The position numbers and the translations under genes are program-made. A DNA stretch of 64,000 nt from Sarocladium kiliense (taxonomy: Eukaryota; Ascomycota; Sordariomycetes; Hypocreales; Sarocladiaceae): contig JAUZTG010000003.1 in the NCBI GenBank assembly GCA_030734395.1, positions 558,001-622,000 of the forward strand, read 5' to 3'. The notes below the pieces were generated by a model. That model ran no database searches. It had not been told where the DNA came from and worked only from the letters and a program-made list of their open reading frames with translations. Below, piece by piece: positions 1 through 12,552 of the stretch (positions within the stretch are counted from its first letter, which is position 1; every line of letters starts with the position of its first letter).

Positions 1-1908
1 AAGACCAGCAGACGTTGCGTCGGCTCAACTCGCACCACTTGGCAACTCTTCTTTATTCGAGATCGCGACGTTGAGAGGCGAGCGAAACTACCAAGCTTCC
101 GTTTTCTAAAAGTCTGGAAGCCTCGGCGAAACCATCTGAGCTCGTTTTGCAGCCCAGGAATCTGTAGAGGAAGACTGTGAACACTGGGCGACCTTGGCGC
201 AACAATCCTGAGGTCCAATCACCAACTCCACTAAACAAGGAACGTAGAAGCGGGGGACAACATCAACAACAGGCTGTGTGTGAGAGACATGAGCTTCGAT
301 CCCGCAATACCGTCACCCCTGTGTCAGAATCCAGCGTGAGTGATTTTCATTGCCGCTCGCACAAGCTTTTCGAAGGGGTGCTGTAACGATCGCTGTCAGA
401 TCACACCACGTACTAGGTTGGTGAAGCGGTACCTGTCTGATCAACGGCAAGGATGCGCTCTGATCAGTCGATCCTTGGCAGTGCCTTGCGTGTCCTGGTT
501 CAATCCCCCCAACTCTCATAGTCCCGCTTTCGAAAAACCATCGTTCATACATGTAGAGTTTCAGAACCAAGTCCCACATTATCGTGAACAACACCCGTTC
601 GGGTCTAACGTCGATTTACCGTGGAAAAGCCAAGTTTTAAGACCTCTACAGGGGACACACTGACGTTGACCGAAACATGGCCCTTCAAGGTGACTCGCCA
701 GTCGGACTCGACCATACAGTATCGTGTCGGTTAACGCTTGAGTGCTGCCCCTTGCATACCCTGCCCGGCAGTTGCGTTAGATAGCCTCTGCAGGTTTGAG
801 AGAATGAGGCTGTGCAGCCTTTTCGAAATGATCAGACGTCGCGGATAAGCATCTCGAAGACGATGGCTTGCGTTCCACACCGTGAAAATTCCGAACCTTA
901 TGGGCCTTAGAGTTACTCAATCCTGAGTCAAAGAAGGCTTGGACTTCCCAGACGAGGTGACAGCCCATTCTGGGGGGTAGGGTCCGTCTGGACTAAGCGT
1001 AGACCTGAGCCCAAAGCGCGATTCCGGCCCTTGTGCCGCACGCCTTGCAAGGCTCGAGAGTGAACATACCATTCTGGCTCTTTCGTTAGAGTTTAGCCTC
1101 TGGATTACCCGAGACAATGAGCATCGATGCCTGATGCCGTCTCGTGTTCTTGTGCACCCTCCGAGTCTCGTCGGTCGACGCGTTATTTCTTTTGCCTTAC
1201 CCTGTATGACATGAGAAATCACCACATTGAGCCTCAAGGGCAGGACCTAGATGAAAACTTTGAAGACAAGCAAGGGGCGTAGAGAAGGATCTATATAGAA
1301 TAATTTTCTAAGTGGACATGTAGTCGTGCTATTGTAGGCACAGGATGACGGACTACCACTGTACCCTTTCTATATTCTAAGGTGATCACTGAGACGGAGC
1401 AAAACACAATGCCCGACCAGTCAGCCTGCGGTAGCCAGGCAATGCCAGGGAATAAACGAAATGAGAACATGTCAACTGACCGATGCTTGAGAAAATTTTC
1501 ACTTCAGCTCCGTAAACCGGCGGCATCGCCCCAACAATATGCCTCCCCTGAGAAATTCCTGTGAGCTACCGTATAACCCTAACCCGGTTTATCAATCAGA
1601 TCTAATCAAAAAGCCCCATCTTCCCCTCTCCGCTATCGACTCTGGCGACCCGTGACTGCCCCGCACCGGCGCCGAATGCAGCACCACCGCCAACCAACAT
1701 CATCCGCATAACGTAAACACATGCAAGGATGCCATCATCCATTTGTTGGAGCTGAAGCTTGCCGCCCCTCGGACTCCATTTCTCCAAGCACTTTGTCCGC
1801 CCCTCCTACTCCGGGCCCCCGTGACACACTCTGCACGGTAACACGCGTGGCGTGTACTCCCACCAAGCTACGTGCAATGATCATCATCACCACTTCTGGT
1901 TTCTCCAA
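1..1908. other. intergenic, no gene recognised
   Basis: I see only short overlapping open frames on both strands, none with recognisable protein character or a good splice structure. There is no clear repeat or transposon. The last few hundred bases are presumably the promoter and 5' UTR of the gene starting at 1909. Confidence 0.4.
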
Positions 1909-3379
1909 ATGGCGCGGTTCATCGACTTGGACGACGGGGACGATGGTGCTCGCGATGAGCATGCTGCAATAGCGGCCCTTGATCAGCAGCAGTTGAAGCA
2001 TGCAAGAAATCATGCGGCTGCGCAGCATCAGACCTGGGTCAAAGGAAAGGAGGCTGTCAAAGACGCCGATACCGCCGATGCTGCAGCTCGAGAACCAGAG
2101 AGGGTCTGGAACGCCATTACTGAAGCATTCAATTGTTGGCCGTGAGTCTGGAAGTCCCCGAATAACGAAACGAGCTTCAGTTAACACACGCACAAAGGAT
2201 TGCCCTCGCTATCGCCGAACACATTGATCTCAATACCCTCGATGCGGTTGCTCGTACCTCATTTCACATCCATGAAGGTCTATTACAATACCGCACTAGC
2301 CTCCTTGCCTCGACGCTACGCTGCTCCAAGGAGCTCATTCCAATCGACCCGGGCGAGACCATCCGTTATCGTGCCCGTGCAGGCAACTGGTTCTATATGG
2401 AGGATGGGCGCAACTATAACGGCAAGTCTGGCGACTGTGCGAGAGATATGGTCGGCCCCTGCAGGAGATGCGGTGACATCCTATGCAGAGTAAGTCTCCC
2501 ATTACATGAACTGTCCTTCGTCGGCATTCGACATGCCTGAGTTGCACCGTGCTAATGTAACATCTCCAGAACTGCACTATCAAGCCACCGGCACCGGTGA
2601 TGCTGCGCGAGCGACACCGCCGACTGTGCAGAACTTGTGCAAGAGCACCCATTGCGTTACATGTTCAGCCGCCACTCGATGCGGATACGCCGCTCTCTTC
2701 AGACGCGGTGCAACGCGCCATATGCACGTGCGCGTCCGAGGGTGTCTGGCTATGCCAGCCGTGCGGTCGGAGTATCCGAGCCATGGATCACGAATACCAG
2801 CGGTAAGTCTTTCCATCATAAGTCAAGTAGACCACAAGACTGATGCAGGTGAGCAGCATATGGCGATGGCGCTCGCAATACGGTGAAGTCCTCGGTGGAC
2901 TGGGTACCGGCATCGGCGATGGCGACCGAGGTGTCATCTGTGGTCGAGACAGTGAATGTCTTGCAGCGAAAGAACGTGAACAGGAAATAGATTGCGACGC
3001 CGAGGATGCGCGAGACAGCTACACGCCATCTGCATCACCAACACCATCACCTCCTGCAGCGTCTGACTCGTTTTTGGAGACCGAGTTACGCTACGAGCGT
3101 ACTCCGTCACCACAGCTTGGACCAGGATATGCTCGTCACGAGATCGAGGGCATTGGTGGTGTCGTCAAGAGGAAACTTGTGCGTATGGTCAAAGTGGGTG
3201 CCTGCGTGCCCGAATATGAGGACGAGAAGGGCCCAGGTCGAAGAGCTCTGTCGAGAGAGATCCAAGGACTCGAGAGGAGCTGGTGTGGCTGGTGTTGGAG
3301 AGTCGTGCCGGGAAAGAAGGATCTTGAACCAGGCGAGATGTCCTCAGATGAGGAGCTACATCGAACATTCTCAACTTAG
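1909..3379 (+). CDS. conserved fungal hypothetical protein with cysteine-rich CxxC knuckles
   Basis: Four exons join into a 426-residue protein: 1909-2141, 2198-2489, 2570-2802 and 2857-3379. Each intron (56, 80 and 54 bp) has a GTGAGT or GTAAGT donor and a YAG or AAG acceptor. The second reads in phase 0 and the others in phase 2. The start ATG is followed by an acidic stretch (ARFIDLDDGDDG). The middle carries repeated CxxC pairs (GPCRRCGDILC, RLCRTC, ICTC, WLCQPC) like a zinc-binding region. The C-terminal part has SWCGWCWRVVPGKKDL before an acidic end. I do not recognise a named family; the C-pairs and an F-box-like length suggest a nuclear or ubiquitin-related protein, but that is a guess. 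The last acceptor could be 2853 or 2856; both keep the frame. It converges with MRPL20. Confidence 0.75.
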
Positions 3380-3746
3380 GAACCCAGAAACATGGGGTTG
3401 CCGGGTCGTTGCAAAAGTTTATGAATTCTGGGAGGTAATGGCTGCGAAGGGTAGAAACACATGATGGGGGACTTTTGGCATCTGGGCATATAATCATGCA
3501 TGGGTACGATCATACTGGGCATTTAAGGTGGTTAATAATCTCCAAGTTGAGAGACAAAGAAAATGATGCGTTGTCTTGGGTTCCGGTAAATGCGTCTTGT
3601 TGAGCAATTGTACATGTTCGCTTGGGTCAGATGCGCTAAGCAAACCTCCCATGCCATGATATCCTACACATATCTCCCACCCCCATTCTTCAACATTTCA
3701 ATGATATACACGTCGCAGCAAGCGCTCTCCATCATGAGTAAGCCCG
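3380..3746. other. convergent 3' intergenic region
   Basis: This lies between the stop codons of the Cys-rich gene (+) and MRPL20 (-), so it should hold both 3' UTRs and terminators. I see no gene. Confidence 0.4.
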
Positions 3747-4379
3747 CTATAACTCGCCTCGGTGGAGCATTTCCTCGCGCCTCTTCCTGTCCTCACGAGC
3801 CTGTGTCTTCATAGGTCCCCATCTAGCCTTTCTCCTCTCCAGCTTCTCGGCAAGCCATTGCGTGTGCTCCTGGGACGCTGGTGCCGCCATCTTCACAAAG
3901 ATAGTCGAACAGTCAAACTTCTTCGCCAGAGCATTAACAGTCCAAGTAACGGGATCCTCAGCCCTCAGCCTCTTCATCTCCTCAACCTCCTTCTCGGTGA
4001 TATTGGTCTTGGGAGTTCTCCGCTTGTACTTCACTTCTGGAGCTAGCTGGCCAGATGGTTCGGTGGTTGGTGAAGGAAGGAGACCGTTGGCGCGGATTCG
4101 CTTGAGAGCATCGCGGCGAGGGTCGTTCTGCGGGAGGAAGAGGAAGGGTGTGTGATGGGGAGTCGCTTGGGAGGAGGGAGGGTTGTAGATGATGGAGTCG
4201 GCGGCGGGGAAGGGACGGGTGCGGTCGGGGAGGAAGGATGAGTGAGGGGCAATCTTGAGGCTTCGCTTGGTACGAGCGGTGGTTTTGTGGCCGCGGGTGC
4301 TGGTGAGAGTAGATGTGGTGGTGGTAGAAGGCTTCGCGAGGAAACTGGCCATGGGCCGAAGAAGGGATCGGGCTTCCAT
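3747..4379 (-). CDS. mrpl20: mitochondrial large-subunit ribosomal protein MRPL20 (mL58)
   Basis: A single exon encodes 210 residues. The N-terminus (MEARSLLRPMASFLAKP followed by a Ser/Thr/Arg-rich stretch) looks like a mitochondrial presequence. The middle has the family's DPRRDALKRIRANGL region. The C-terminal half reads EEMKRLRAEDPVTWTVNALA, then a FDCSTIFVKMAAP segment and a basic tail with LERRKARWGPMKTQ. This matches the fungal MRP-L20 family, a fungal-specific component of the mitochondrial 54S subunit, in both length and order of motifs. Ribosomal assembly in the matrix is established family knowledge. The gene is divergent from the Ser/Pro-rich gene at 6298 and convergent with the gene at 1909. 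Confidence 0.9.
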   Translation of the reverse strand: MEARSLLRPMASFLAKPSTTTTSTLTSTRGHKTTARTKRSLKIAPHSSFLPDRTRPFPAADSIIYNPPSSQATPHHTPFLFLPQNDPRRDALKRIRANGLLPSPTTEPSGQLAPEVKYKRRTPKTNITEKEVEEMKRLRAEDPVTWTVNALAKKFDCSTIFVKMAAPASQEHTQWLAEKLERRKARWGPMKTQAREDRKRREEMLHRGEL

Positions 4380-6297
4380 GTTTGCAGGTCGATCGGTTCG
4401 GCCGGCTGGAGTAGCGCTCTGGGTATGTATGGAAGATCAGTCGATTGATGGCTGTAGGCTTGATCCTGTGACGCGGTGTGCGAGCCTTGATGACCGAGTT
4501 GAGGTCAATGGCCGCGTGGAGTGGCTTGTCGTGCGACCAGGAGAAGTTGATACCGACAGCTCTCCCAATCTGGCGTCCAAACTTTTCCGTCGCGAGCATT
4601 AGGTAAGTTGGGCTTAGTCACCAGGGCCCATCGACCACGTGACCAGCTTCCGACCCCTGCCTAAACGCAAGGAAGAAGGCCCCCACGTGATGGTCCAACC
4701 TCCAAAGAATCAGGCCTAATCGAGGATGTCGCATGATAGACGGATCGACAGGAGCAAGTCTAGATGCAGAAGAGTGCGTGCTGTCCCGCGATATTACGAT
4801 TACATCAGTGCAGTGAGTGTGAAAGTGGCGTCTTGTTTCAAGGTTGCCTATCATGCAGCACCCCTTCATTCGAGGGCCTGGGTCCTCGGCGAAAGATGTG
4901 AGGGAATGGACGGAGCTGAGGCATGGTCTTGATCAATGCTGATCTTCTTTGCTTTCCTTGCGATGGTTTGGCGACTGATGCGTAAGTGGCTGAGACTTGC
5001 TGACTTTCTACGATGAAACCGCGGATTGAGGGATGCGTGCGTCAGTGCGACGCGTACTCAATTACGAGAATAATCAAGAGAGGAGCAGATAGTACCGCTA
5101 GCGAGAGGACACTGATGAATACGGGACTTTGCAGCAGTAGAGAAGGTGAAGCCGAGAAGATTTGTCCCTCACAATTGCTGTCACCTGTTGCGCCTAGTTT
5201 TGTAGCGGCTGCCTTTGGTGTCTTAACCCCACGGTCTCACCACTGACAACACGCACTGTATCCGACGCAGGCACAGACACATGCCACAGGACGATATCGC
5301 TCAATGCTACCTGCCTGGTTTGCCCCTCTTCATCCATCGTCATTCCCCTCACCTCTAGACTGACTGTCGCGTCCAATCTCCCTTGATTTCTTACTTATAT
5401 CTCGGACTCCCATCCGAAAATAGCACGGTCTTGCTCTGCGCCTTGTTTCCATCTCCACAAACTGCCGCCAGCCCCGGGCCCCAATTCTGGCAGCCACCAC
5501 CAGCCCACCTCACCACCAAGCTAAAGCCTTGGTCAGCTTCCCAAGTTCCATCCACTGTAGGTCCGTCAGGCACAGGAAGCGCCAGTCACACCACAGTTCT
5601 TACCGCCATAGCCAGAACGGGCCACGAGAAAGGCAGCACGGTGCACGCACCAACAGCAACACCACCGAGAACAACGGCCGGCCTCTTCTCAGGAGACCAC
5701 CAATCCGACGTCACACCCAACCACGACACCCCTCGTCCAGGCTCTGCTGCGACTCATCCGCTCCACCGACGTTTGTTCCTCGCCTTGGTACATGCACCTG
5801 CAGGTTCGCCGCCTCTTCTTTTGGTCTCCTGACATCGTGTACCCTCTCACTACATCCCATACCATTGCCCTTCTCAGCCTGTGAGTGGATCATCGGTGGT
5901 TCTCGTCACGTCCACCGCCAGGTCCCACCTCCGCTTCCCACATCGTCATTCTTCCCTGTCAAGGACAGACCACTGACGATCCTCCTAAATAGTCAGCACC
6001 CGTCCTCACTTTCACCTTCACCCCTACCCATTGCCCAAACTCTATCTTCATTCAAGCCCAACGACAATCACCTGATTTTCTCGCAATTATCCTGCAATAC
6101 CGCGTCATCCCTGCCGACAATCTGGACAGCTTCTCGTACCTGTACCAGTGACGTCTGACCAGCTTGGCAGTGAACCCAATATTGTCTCCCGCTGCCTCCG
6201 ACAAACTCGATCGTCTTTCCGAGTCCGCAAGCAGATTCCTGTGATCGCAATACTCGTTGGCGAAATATTGTCAGCATTGAGAATTGAAACCAACGTC
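4380..6297. other. divergent intergenic region and probable long 5' UTR
   Basis: This separates MRPL20 (-) from the gene starting at 6298 (+). The last 900 bases (from about 5380) are pyrimidine- and CCA-rich, typical of long fungal 5' leaders. They contain several open frames (for example 5383-5832 and 5529-6158) of low-complexity Ser/Pro/Arg composition that I regard as non-coding or upstream ORFs. Confidence 0.4.
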
Positions 6298-7326
6298 ATG
6301 GCCGACGAACTCAAGCAAGACGATGCGACACCCAGAGCAGAAATATCCGAGGAACAGGCCATGAAGGATACCAAGGCTAAGAAGCGAAACCTTTTCGGGT
6401 TTGGCAAGAAGAAGACGGAAGAGACGTCACAGACGAGCAAGACTTCGCAACCTCCGGCCATGCCTACCGAGTCTTCCAAGCTCTCGTTTGTGCCATCTAT
6501 ACCCTCGCCCTCAGAGACTGACGCCCCGCTCGTCTCCCCGTCCTCGCCGAAACGCGCCTTGTCCAGCTCACCGCGCGTTGCCTCACCTGCTCGCTCGCAA
6601 ATTTTCGAACGTGACGTACAGGATAGCACAGTTCTCAAGCCGAATTCTCCTGCTATTCCAACGCATATCCAGACAGAGAACTACATCCCACCAGCGCTTG
6701 ATGGAGCGTCTGAAGTCATTACCAATGAGAAGCTGGACCCGGACAACGTCGAGATTGTGACACATAACGCACATCAACCTGCTTCGGTTACTGTCACCGG
6801 AACTACACCATACGACCAGATGGCGAGTAGCTGGGTGGAAGAGCTTGCCTCGTTTGAGAACAAGGAAGGTGTGGCTCCCGACAATGCCTCTCACTACGGG
6901 TCGCTCGATTCGGCCGATGTCCGTCGGTTGTCCTTCATCTCCTTTGCAGATGTCGTCCAGTCTGAACATCTCCCGAACGCTGCAGGTTCTCGCGAATCGA
7001 TTCACATGGCCGGTCTCACCTCGTTGGCTTCGGCCAATCTCAACAGGTCGCCATCTCCCATCCGGTCTCCCGTATCCAGCCAAGGTGGTCCGGGTACCAG
7101 CCCGCCGACCAGCAACCCAGGCAGCATAAAGGGTCTTGAAATGAGTCCTCCTCGCAAGCCACTTGGCAGTCCGATCAGTGGAACCGGGCAGCTGAGCCTA
7201 AACCCACCTCAGGGCGATTTGAACATCGAGACAATGAGCCAAGCGCTTCGGCGAACCGGCAGTGCTGATCTCAGCCACGTACGAAGCATACCGACAAGCC
7301 CGCTTGATGGGCCAGGCTCCCGATAG
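6298..7326 (+). CDS. Ser/Pro-rich fungal hypothetical protein
   Basis: The open frame begins upstream at 6148. The ATG at 6298 is the best start because it opens a conserved-looking acidic/basic N-terminus (MADELKQDD, then KKRNLFGFGKKK). From there the protein has 342 residues. It is mostly disordered, with many SP and TP dipeptides (possible phosphosites). The best-structured stretch is SADVRRLSFISFADVVQSEH around residues 200-220, and a second is MSQALRRTGSADLSHVRS near the C-terminus. Proteins of this style are common in ascomycetes without known function; I assign none. A second plausible reading of the 3' end exists in another frame (see findings). Confidence 0.65.
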   Translation: MADELKQDDATPRAEISEEQAMKDTKAKKRNLFGFGKKKTEETSQTSKTSQPPAMPTESSKLSFVPSIPSPSETDAPLVSPSSPKRALSSSPRVASPARSQIFERDVQDSTVLKPNSPAIPTHIQTENYIPPALDGASEVITNEKLDPDNVEIVTHNAHQPASVTVTGTTPYDQMASSWVEELASFENKEGVAPDNASHYGSLDSADVRRLSFISFADVVQSEHLPNAAGSRESIHMAGLTSLASANLNRSPSPIRSPVSSQGGPGTSPPTSNPGSIKGLEMSPPRKPLGSPISGTGQLSLNPPQGDLNIETMSQALRRTGSADLSHVRSIPTSPLDGPGSR

Positions 7327-7967
7327 CACTCGGGCATTCGATCCAATTCCTAGGAGGGAAGCAGACAACCAGTCGCCAACTAGCACAGCCAAGGCTTCTG
7401 TGAATAGTTCTTCCACGTGCCATCCAGCGCTTTATTTCATTCTTGGCATGCGCAATATCTTTCTCACCTTTCTTTTTAGTGCGCCTTCCATCGTTGCGCG
7501 CATTTTGACCGATTCTTTTTACGTCCATGAGCTTATTGCAATTTCTGTGTTGGTCAATACTACGGGAGTTTGAGCAGGGAACGGGAGCTTTTGAATGGAA
7601 GTTGGAACAAGACGATAGGATGAGCATATATCCCCGGGTGCGTCTGCATACTTTTTTTTTCCTTTATTGCACAGCGGTGCGGTAGTAGCTGTGGCGAATC
7701 CGAAGACCTTTTGATTTGTGAACGTACTCTCTGCGCCTGTGTTTGGTGAAGAGTGTTGCCAAGTGACGCGAAGCGTACTATATCCATTAGACAACTGTAT
7801 TGACGGGTTTCCGTCGCGGTCTTTCGGTGTCAGCTTTTTCAACCATATGGGCAGAACTCTGGGCCAGGGCAGGAAGGATGGCATGATCTCAATGTGAGGG
7901 TTGGGCTTCTTAGCCCGAGAACATCGCTGTTATCATCTATCACTTGTCACATTTGATTGAGTTAGAA
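7327..7967. other. convergent 3' intergenic region
   Basis: This contains the 3' ends of the Ser/Pro-rich gene (+) and the Zn2Cys6 factor (-). It includes a T-rich run near 7650-7665. I see no additional gene. Confidence 0.4.
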
Positions 7968-10376
7968 TTACTCTTCACCCAGTGATGATTCTTCCCCACG
8001 CTGTTCAGCCATCGGTTCTCCCGCAGAGTCCTGCAGTACCAATTCTTTGTATGCATTCGCAAGATTACTCATTTCGTGCTTTTCAGGATCTTCAGCGATA
8101 CTGACGATGTTCACCGGATACTGCGACTCAACATGCACCTCGCGTCGCGCAACAACTTCGTCATCGTCGTCGGCAACCTCAACCAGATCCCTGAGTACAC
8201 GGGAGTGTTTACCGCGCATCTGTAAGCGAAGAAGCCGGTAGAGTGTGAGTCCGAGGTGAGAGTGGCGCCCTTGCTCGTACAGTCCTTTGAGGGCCAGTGC
8301 GACCGTTGAACGTGCAGCATCCGCAGCCTCATCTGTCAAACTGTCACCTGTGAGTAGAGTTTCCACGGCCGAGTAGCCAAGGAGAACCTCGAAATGTAAC
8401 AGAAGCGAGTTCCAGAATTCAAAACCGTGACGCAGATAATAGAGCCGGAACAATGTCTCAAGACGGACCCGGGCATCGTGCACGATAGCCTCGGGCGAAG
8501 GGCTGGCGATTTTGTTGTTTATAGTGTCGTCGCTTATTGCTGGCTTGAAAAGTATCATGATGACATTGAAATACTGCATGCTGTTGCACGGTCAGCGGAC
8601 AACGCTACGGAGAAACCAACGCCGTCAAGCAATGGGCTACCTACTGATGTATGAGTTGGTGCGGCAAAACAGCCCTTTTGACAGACATCGAAGGCGGTAG
8701 ATGGGTGTACCATTGCTCCAGTTGGGAGTAGAAGGTATGTGTTTGCTTGAGCGATAATGTCTTTGGCTTCTCACCACGAGGAAACGCGACTAAAGCTATA
8801 TCGTTCAAGAGCAGTCGGAGTTCCGTCTGAGCCTTGAAGCTTTCACCAAATCGGAGCGGGATAGGTCCGTTGTTGGTTGGATACTGCACCCAGACCTCTG
8901 GGTACCATGAGACCTGAGAGCTAAGAGGGCTGGGCAACAGGAAAGGCGGAGGCTGCATCAGGAGGGGGGCCCTGAGGTAATGAAAGCAAAGTTGTCTGCC
9001 CCGGAAGTTAGCGGTTTTGCCCTTCCAAGAAATGCCCAGAGGGAGAAAGCCCACGATTGCCACATGAACAATGCCCAAGATGTGAACATCTTTGCCACCT
9101 TCATTCTGTTATTCGTGGTGTCCGAGGAGTGTCGAAAGGGTTGGAGTTCTTCCGATACGGCTAGCGACTGTAGCACGTATGACCATCCCACTCGATCAGT
9201 TCCATCCATCATACAGCAAGTGGACATGATAGCTGCTGCTTGAACATAAGTGATGCTATTTTTGCCAGCCTCAAGCTCTTGTAAGCGTCGTGCCTCTGCA
9301 GAGAAGCGATATTGCAGCGACCTTGGGTTCCAAAACTCGGTACGGAAGGTGGCTTTACTGTACGCATGCTACGTTCTGAGGTCAGCCTTGCCCAGGCGTA
9401 CATCCTGAAGGCGCTGCCAGGCGAATTGTACTTACACAGGCCGAAGCTAGCACAGTATTTACAAGTAGCGACGAGCAGTGTTCACCTTTCCCAGCTACCA
9501 AGTCGTCCAGGAAGAGATCCTTGTGGAAAAAAGCGAACATAGGGTAATCGTACAGAAAGTAGACACGCAGCAGTTCACGGAGAAGGTCGGGGTTATCCGT
9601 GACCTGCGTCCATTTTGAGACATTGGCGAGATCAATGCGCTCTTCGACGAGCTTGGCAGCGTGATATGGGACACGATATGTGGTTCTCCAATCAACCTTT
9701 GATCCCTCCACAGCCTGGCCTGGCGAACTGAGGGCATCTTCAATCCCGAGGTAAAGATCAGACTGAAGATAAGGATTTCCAGGTTGCTGTAGAAATGGAG
9801 GCATGTCCTTCTGAAACGGCAACGTATATCGTGTCCATGTCTCGGGGGTTACTGCCAACTGCATGCGCAAATCACCGTCCTTCAGGTATTGGAGGGTGGA
9901 TTCCAGATCTTGGCCATCCCGGATGTTTTGCACGACTTCGTCAACAGTGGCCTTATCTCTAGACTGTAGGATACGAAATAGCTCCTCATGAAGGTTCAGC
10001 TTTTCCCGGTTCTCTGTGGCTTCGCGGTTGGTGATCTTGGTCTCGGCGGAGTAGACGCAGTCCACACGATGAAGTATGCAGCCGGAGCAAGCCGGTTTAG
10101 CACCATTACACTGCGAGATTCGGGAATGAGTCCAGTGACACATGAAAGCGAGGATCGAAAAGCAAAGCAGCGAAGGGAACGATCACAAACCCTGGTCTTT
10201 CGTTTACGACAGCGATTGCATGCGGTATCGACATTGTGTCGTCGGCTTGGCACCCTAGCTCGCGACAACGGAGCAACGGCACTCGAGCTGCTTGCGACAG
10301 AATTTTCTGGCGAGACTGCTGCAGGTAACAGAGGCCGCACTACCGGCGGCTGCCTGTGCGAATTTCTCGCAGACAT
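7968..10376 (-). CDS. Zn2Cys6 fungal-specific transcription factor
   Basis: Five exons (minus strand: 10376-10191, 10110-9436, 9368-9055, 8995-8645, 8580-7968) give 712 residues in continuous frame. Introns are 80, 67, 59 and 64 bp. The DNA-binding binuclear zinc cluster spans exons 1 and 2: Cys53-x2-Cys56-x6-Cys63-x6-Cys70-x2-Cys73-x6-Cys80, with the basic RKRKTR stretch ending exactly at the exon 1 junction. The middle has the fungal-specific transcription-factor domain: LLRVYFLYDYPMFAFFHKD, SACHAYSKATFRTEFWNP, then SWALFMWQSQLCFHYLR across the third intron, then YPEVWVQYPTNNGPIPLRFG. The C-terminus is acidic (VADDDDEV). Such proteins are nuclear regulators of carbon, nitrogen or secondary metabolism; the target is unknown. 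The GTGGGC donor at 9054 is unusual but restores the domain. Confidence 0.85.
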
Positions 10377-12415
10377 GGGAACATCCGCAACGGTTCTGAG
10401 AACGAGGTGAGATAGTCGTTCACGGTTCAGTGACTGAAGTGGGCCATCGGCTCAATTCAGTCGACGACGCCCCGTCAATGAGTACAGAGTAGGGTGCGTG
10501 CGCGCCTGGTGGTTGGGAAAAGAATCGTCAGTTGCTGCGAGAGGTAGCCCTAGCTTTACTTGCGGTGAATCAATTGCGTCAGCAGGCAAAGGGAGGGATG
10601 GGAGTGTGACTTCGGCGTATCAAGCGAACGGTCGTAAAAGGGAGCGGAAACCAACCCCGGGGCGTGGTGATTGGCTGCTGATACTAAGTCGCTGGATAAG
10701 GACAGTCAGTGATTGTACCTGGATCTAGAGAGGACCAATATTCGATATATCGAAACACCAGAAGACGTAACGGAGCTGAAGCAGAGCAAGCCTAGATATG
10801 AATGAATGTATCGAAAGTATAATCACAATTAGGGTCCCTTGAGTACGGTTGGCAGCCGAAGTACCTTATCTTAGGGTGAGTGAGTACTGCCAAGCTTAGG
10901 GATTTTAGGAAACGCAGCTATCAACCGGACCGACTGCCACGATGGACACGCAGTCTCAGAATGAATCACTGACATTATCTTCCAATGAAGGGCTTTCTTC
11001 TAGTCCGTGCTATGTACTTATAGCCACGATGGTCAAGGTACCTCAGGGTCTACAGCAGCCTCCAGCACTGCGACAAATTTTGGCCAGGGAGCAAGAGGAA
11101 AGATGTACACGTACATACCTGTTCACAAGCCAATCAATGGTGGGTGAACCAAGCAGCAAAAGGTGGGATGTTCCATGTTCTGACACGATTCCCCTATCCA
11201 CAACAATTATCTTCAAGGAGATGACGAGTCGTCGAGCTCGGGGTCCGACGCCACGTTGCCACGGCGCGCTCCCGCTGTTTCACCCGTGGGATATCTTACC
11301 TTAGGGCCCGTTTTGTGTGGAGATCGCCAGGAAGCTGAACAGATTCAACCATTTTCGGGTCACGAGGGCGGTGAAATCAGCATTTGGCATGACGGGGTTG
11401 GCTTGGCTAGGGTCCTTAGGACCAGACAAGGGGCCTGGTTCGGACGTGGAGAGAAAGCCCCGGTGTTAAAAGCAAGGCGGTGCAGCGGTGGCAGCGGTGC
11501 AGATGCGGGGATGGCTTGCTGCGATATAGGTATACCACTTGGGCTAAGGAATGTGCGGTGTTGGAGAAGGTTGTAAGCTGGAAGCTAAGGCAGCTTGTCT
11601 CTCAACCATCGCGATATCGGATACAGACTTGCGAAGAACCGTCGGTGGAAGGATGAAACGAGGAAATAGGAAGGATTTGAGGAGAACCTGTTGATCCAGA
11701 TCCATCTCATCTCCAGGGCAGTTCCCCTGTAGGGATGGCCAACCCCAGTCATCCCCATCCACTATCAGTGCTTGCTTGCACACGGAAATCGACGCAAGTC
11801 ACGATGCCCGCCTGCAAAACAAAGGTAGCTTTACTTTGGCCCAAGCCAGCCCGGGGGGGCAGAAAGGTGGTGCTTGTGGATGCGCTAAAGACGGCGCCAT
11901 GTCACCCAGGACAGCGAGTCCAGCAGGTTAACTGTCGTTATCCCGGGCGCAAGAGTCCAGGGTGCATGGTGCATCCCCGCTTCTGGGTGGTGTTTCGCCC
12001 AGGGCACTTGCATCCTCCAGTGACGACGCAAGGTATGCTTTCCCGCTGGTGTTTCCCACTGGAGCTTCTGTCGTGGCTAGGTACCTACCACTAAGCCACT
12101 GCGAAGCACTCAGGTACTACCTTCACAACATTGGCAACAGGTGCTTCAAGCGATGAGAACTCGACAGCCAGCCAGTAACGAGGCCACACGTTGTCCTGTA
12201 AACCACGCAAACCCAACGACTGCTAGCTCTTACTCCTCGTGTGCGTGTGCTGTCTAAGGTATACTACATTCTTCCATACTAGTGGTATGGTACGGCATGG
12301 TATACCGTCGGTATCTCCCTCAGCTCTCCAGCCCGTCCTTGGTTAGTTCATCTTGATTCCCGTTATTCCCTGCGAGGCTGCCCCGCCACCAGACCAAAGA
12401 GGGGACCAGTGGCCT

Positions 12416-12441
12416 CTTCCTCCTCCTCCTCCTCCTCCTCC
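12416..12441 (+). repeat. (TCC)n microsatellite
   Basis: An uninterrupted TCC trinucleotide run of about eight units lies in the RasGAP upstream region. Such pyrimidine tracts are common in fungal leaders. Confidence 0.8.
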
Positions 12442-12484
12442 ATTCTCCACCTCCGCCCACCTACCACCTACGACAGGCTGCCTG

Positions 12485-12552
12485 CACCACCACCACCACT
12501 ACCACCACTACCACCACTACCACCACTACCACCACTACCACCACTACCACCA
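12485..12552 (+). repeat. 9-bp CCACCACTA tandem repeat
   Basis: About seven near-perfect copies of a 9-bp unit. On the opposite strand they read as a Gly-Gly-Ser repeat inside a spurious frame (12468-12716). The array is a minisatellite in non-coding leader or promoter DNA of the RasGAP gene. Confidence 0.85.
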
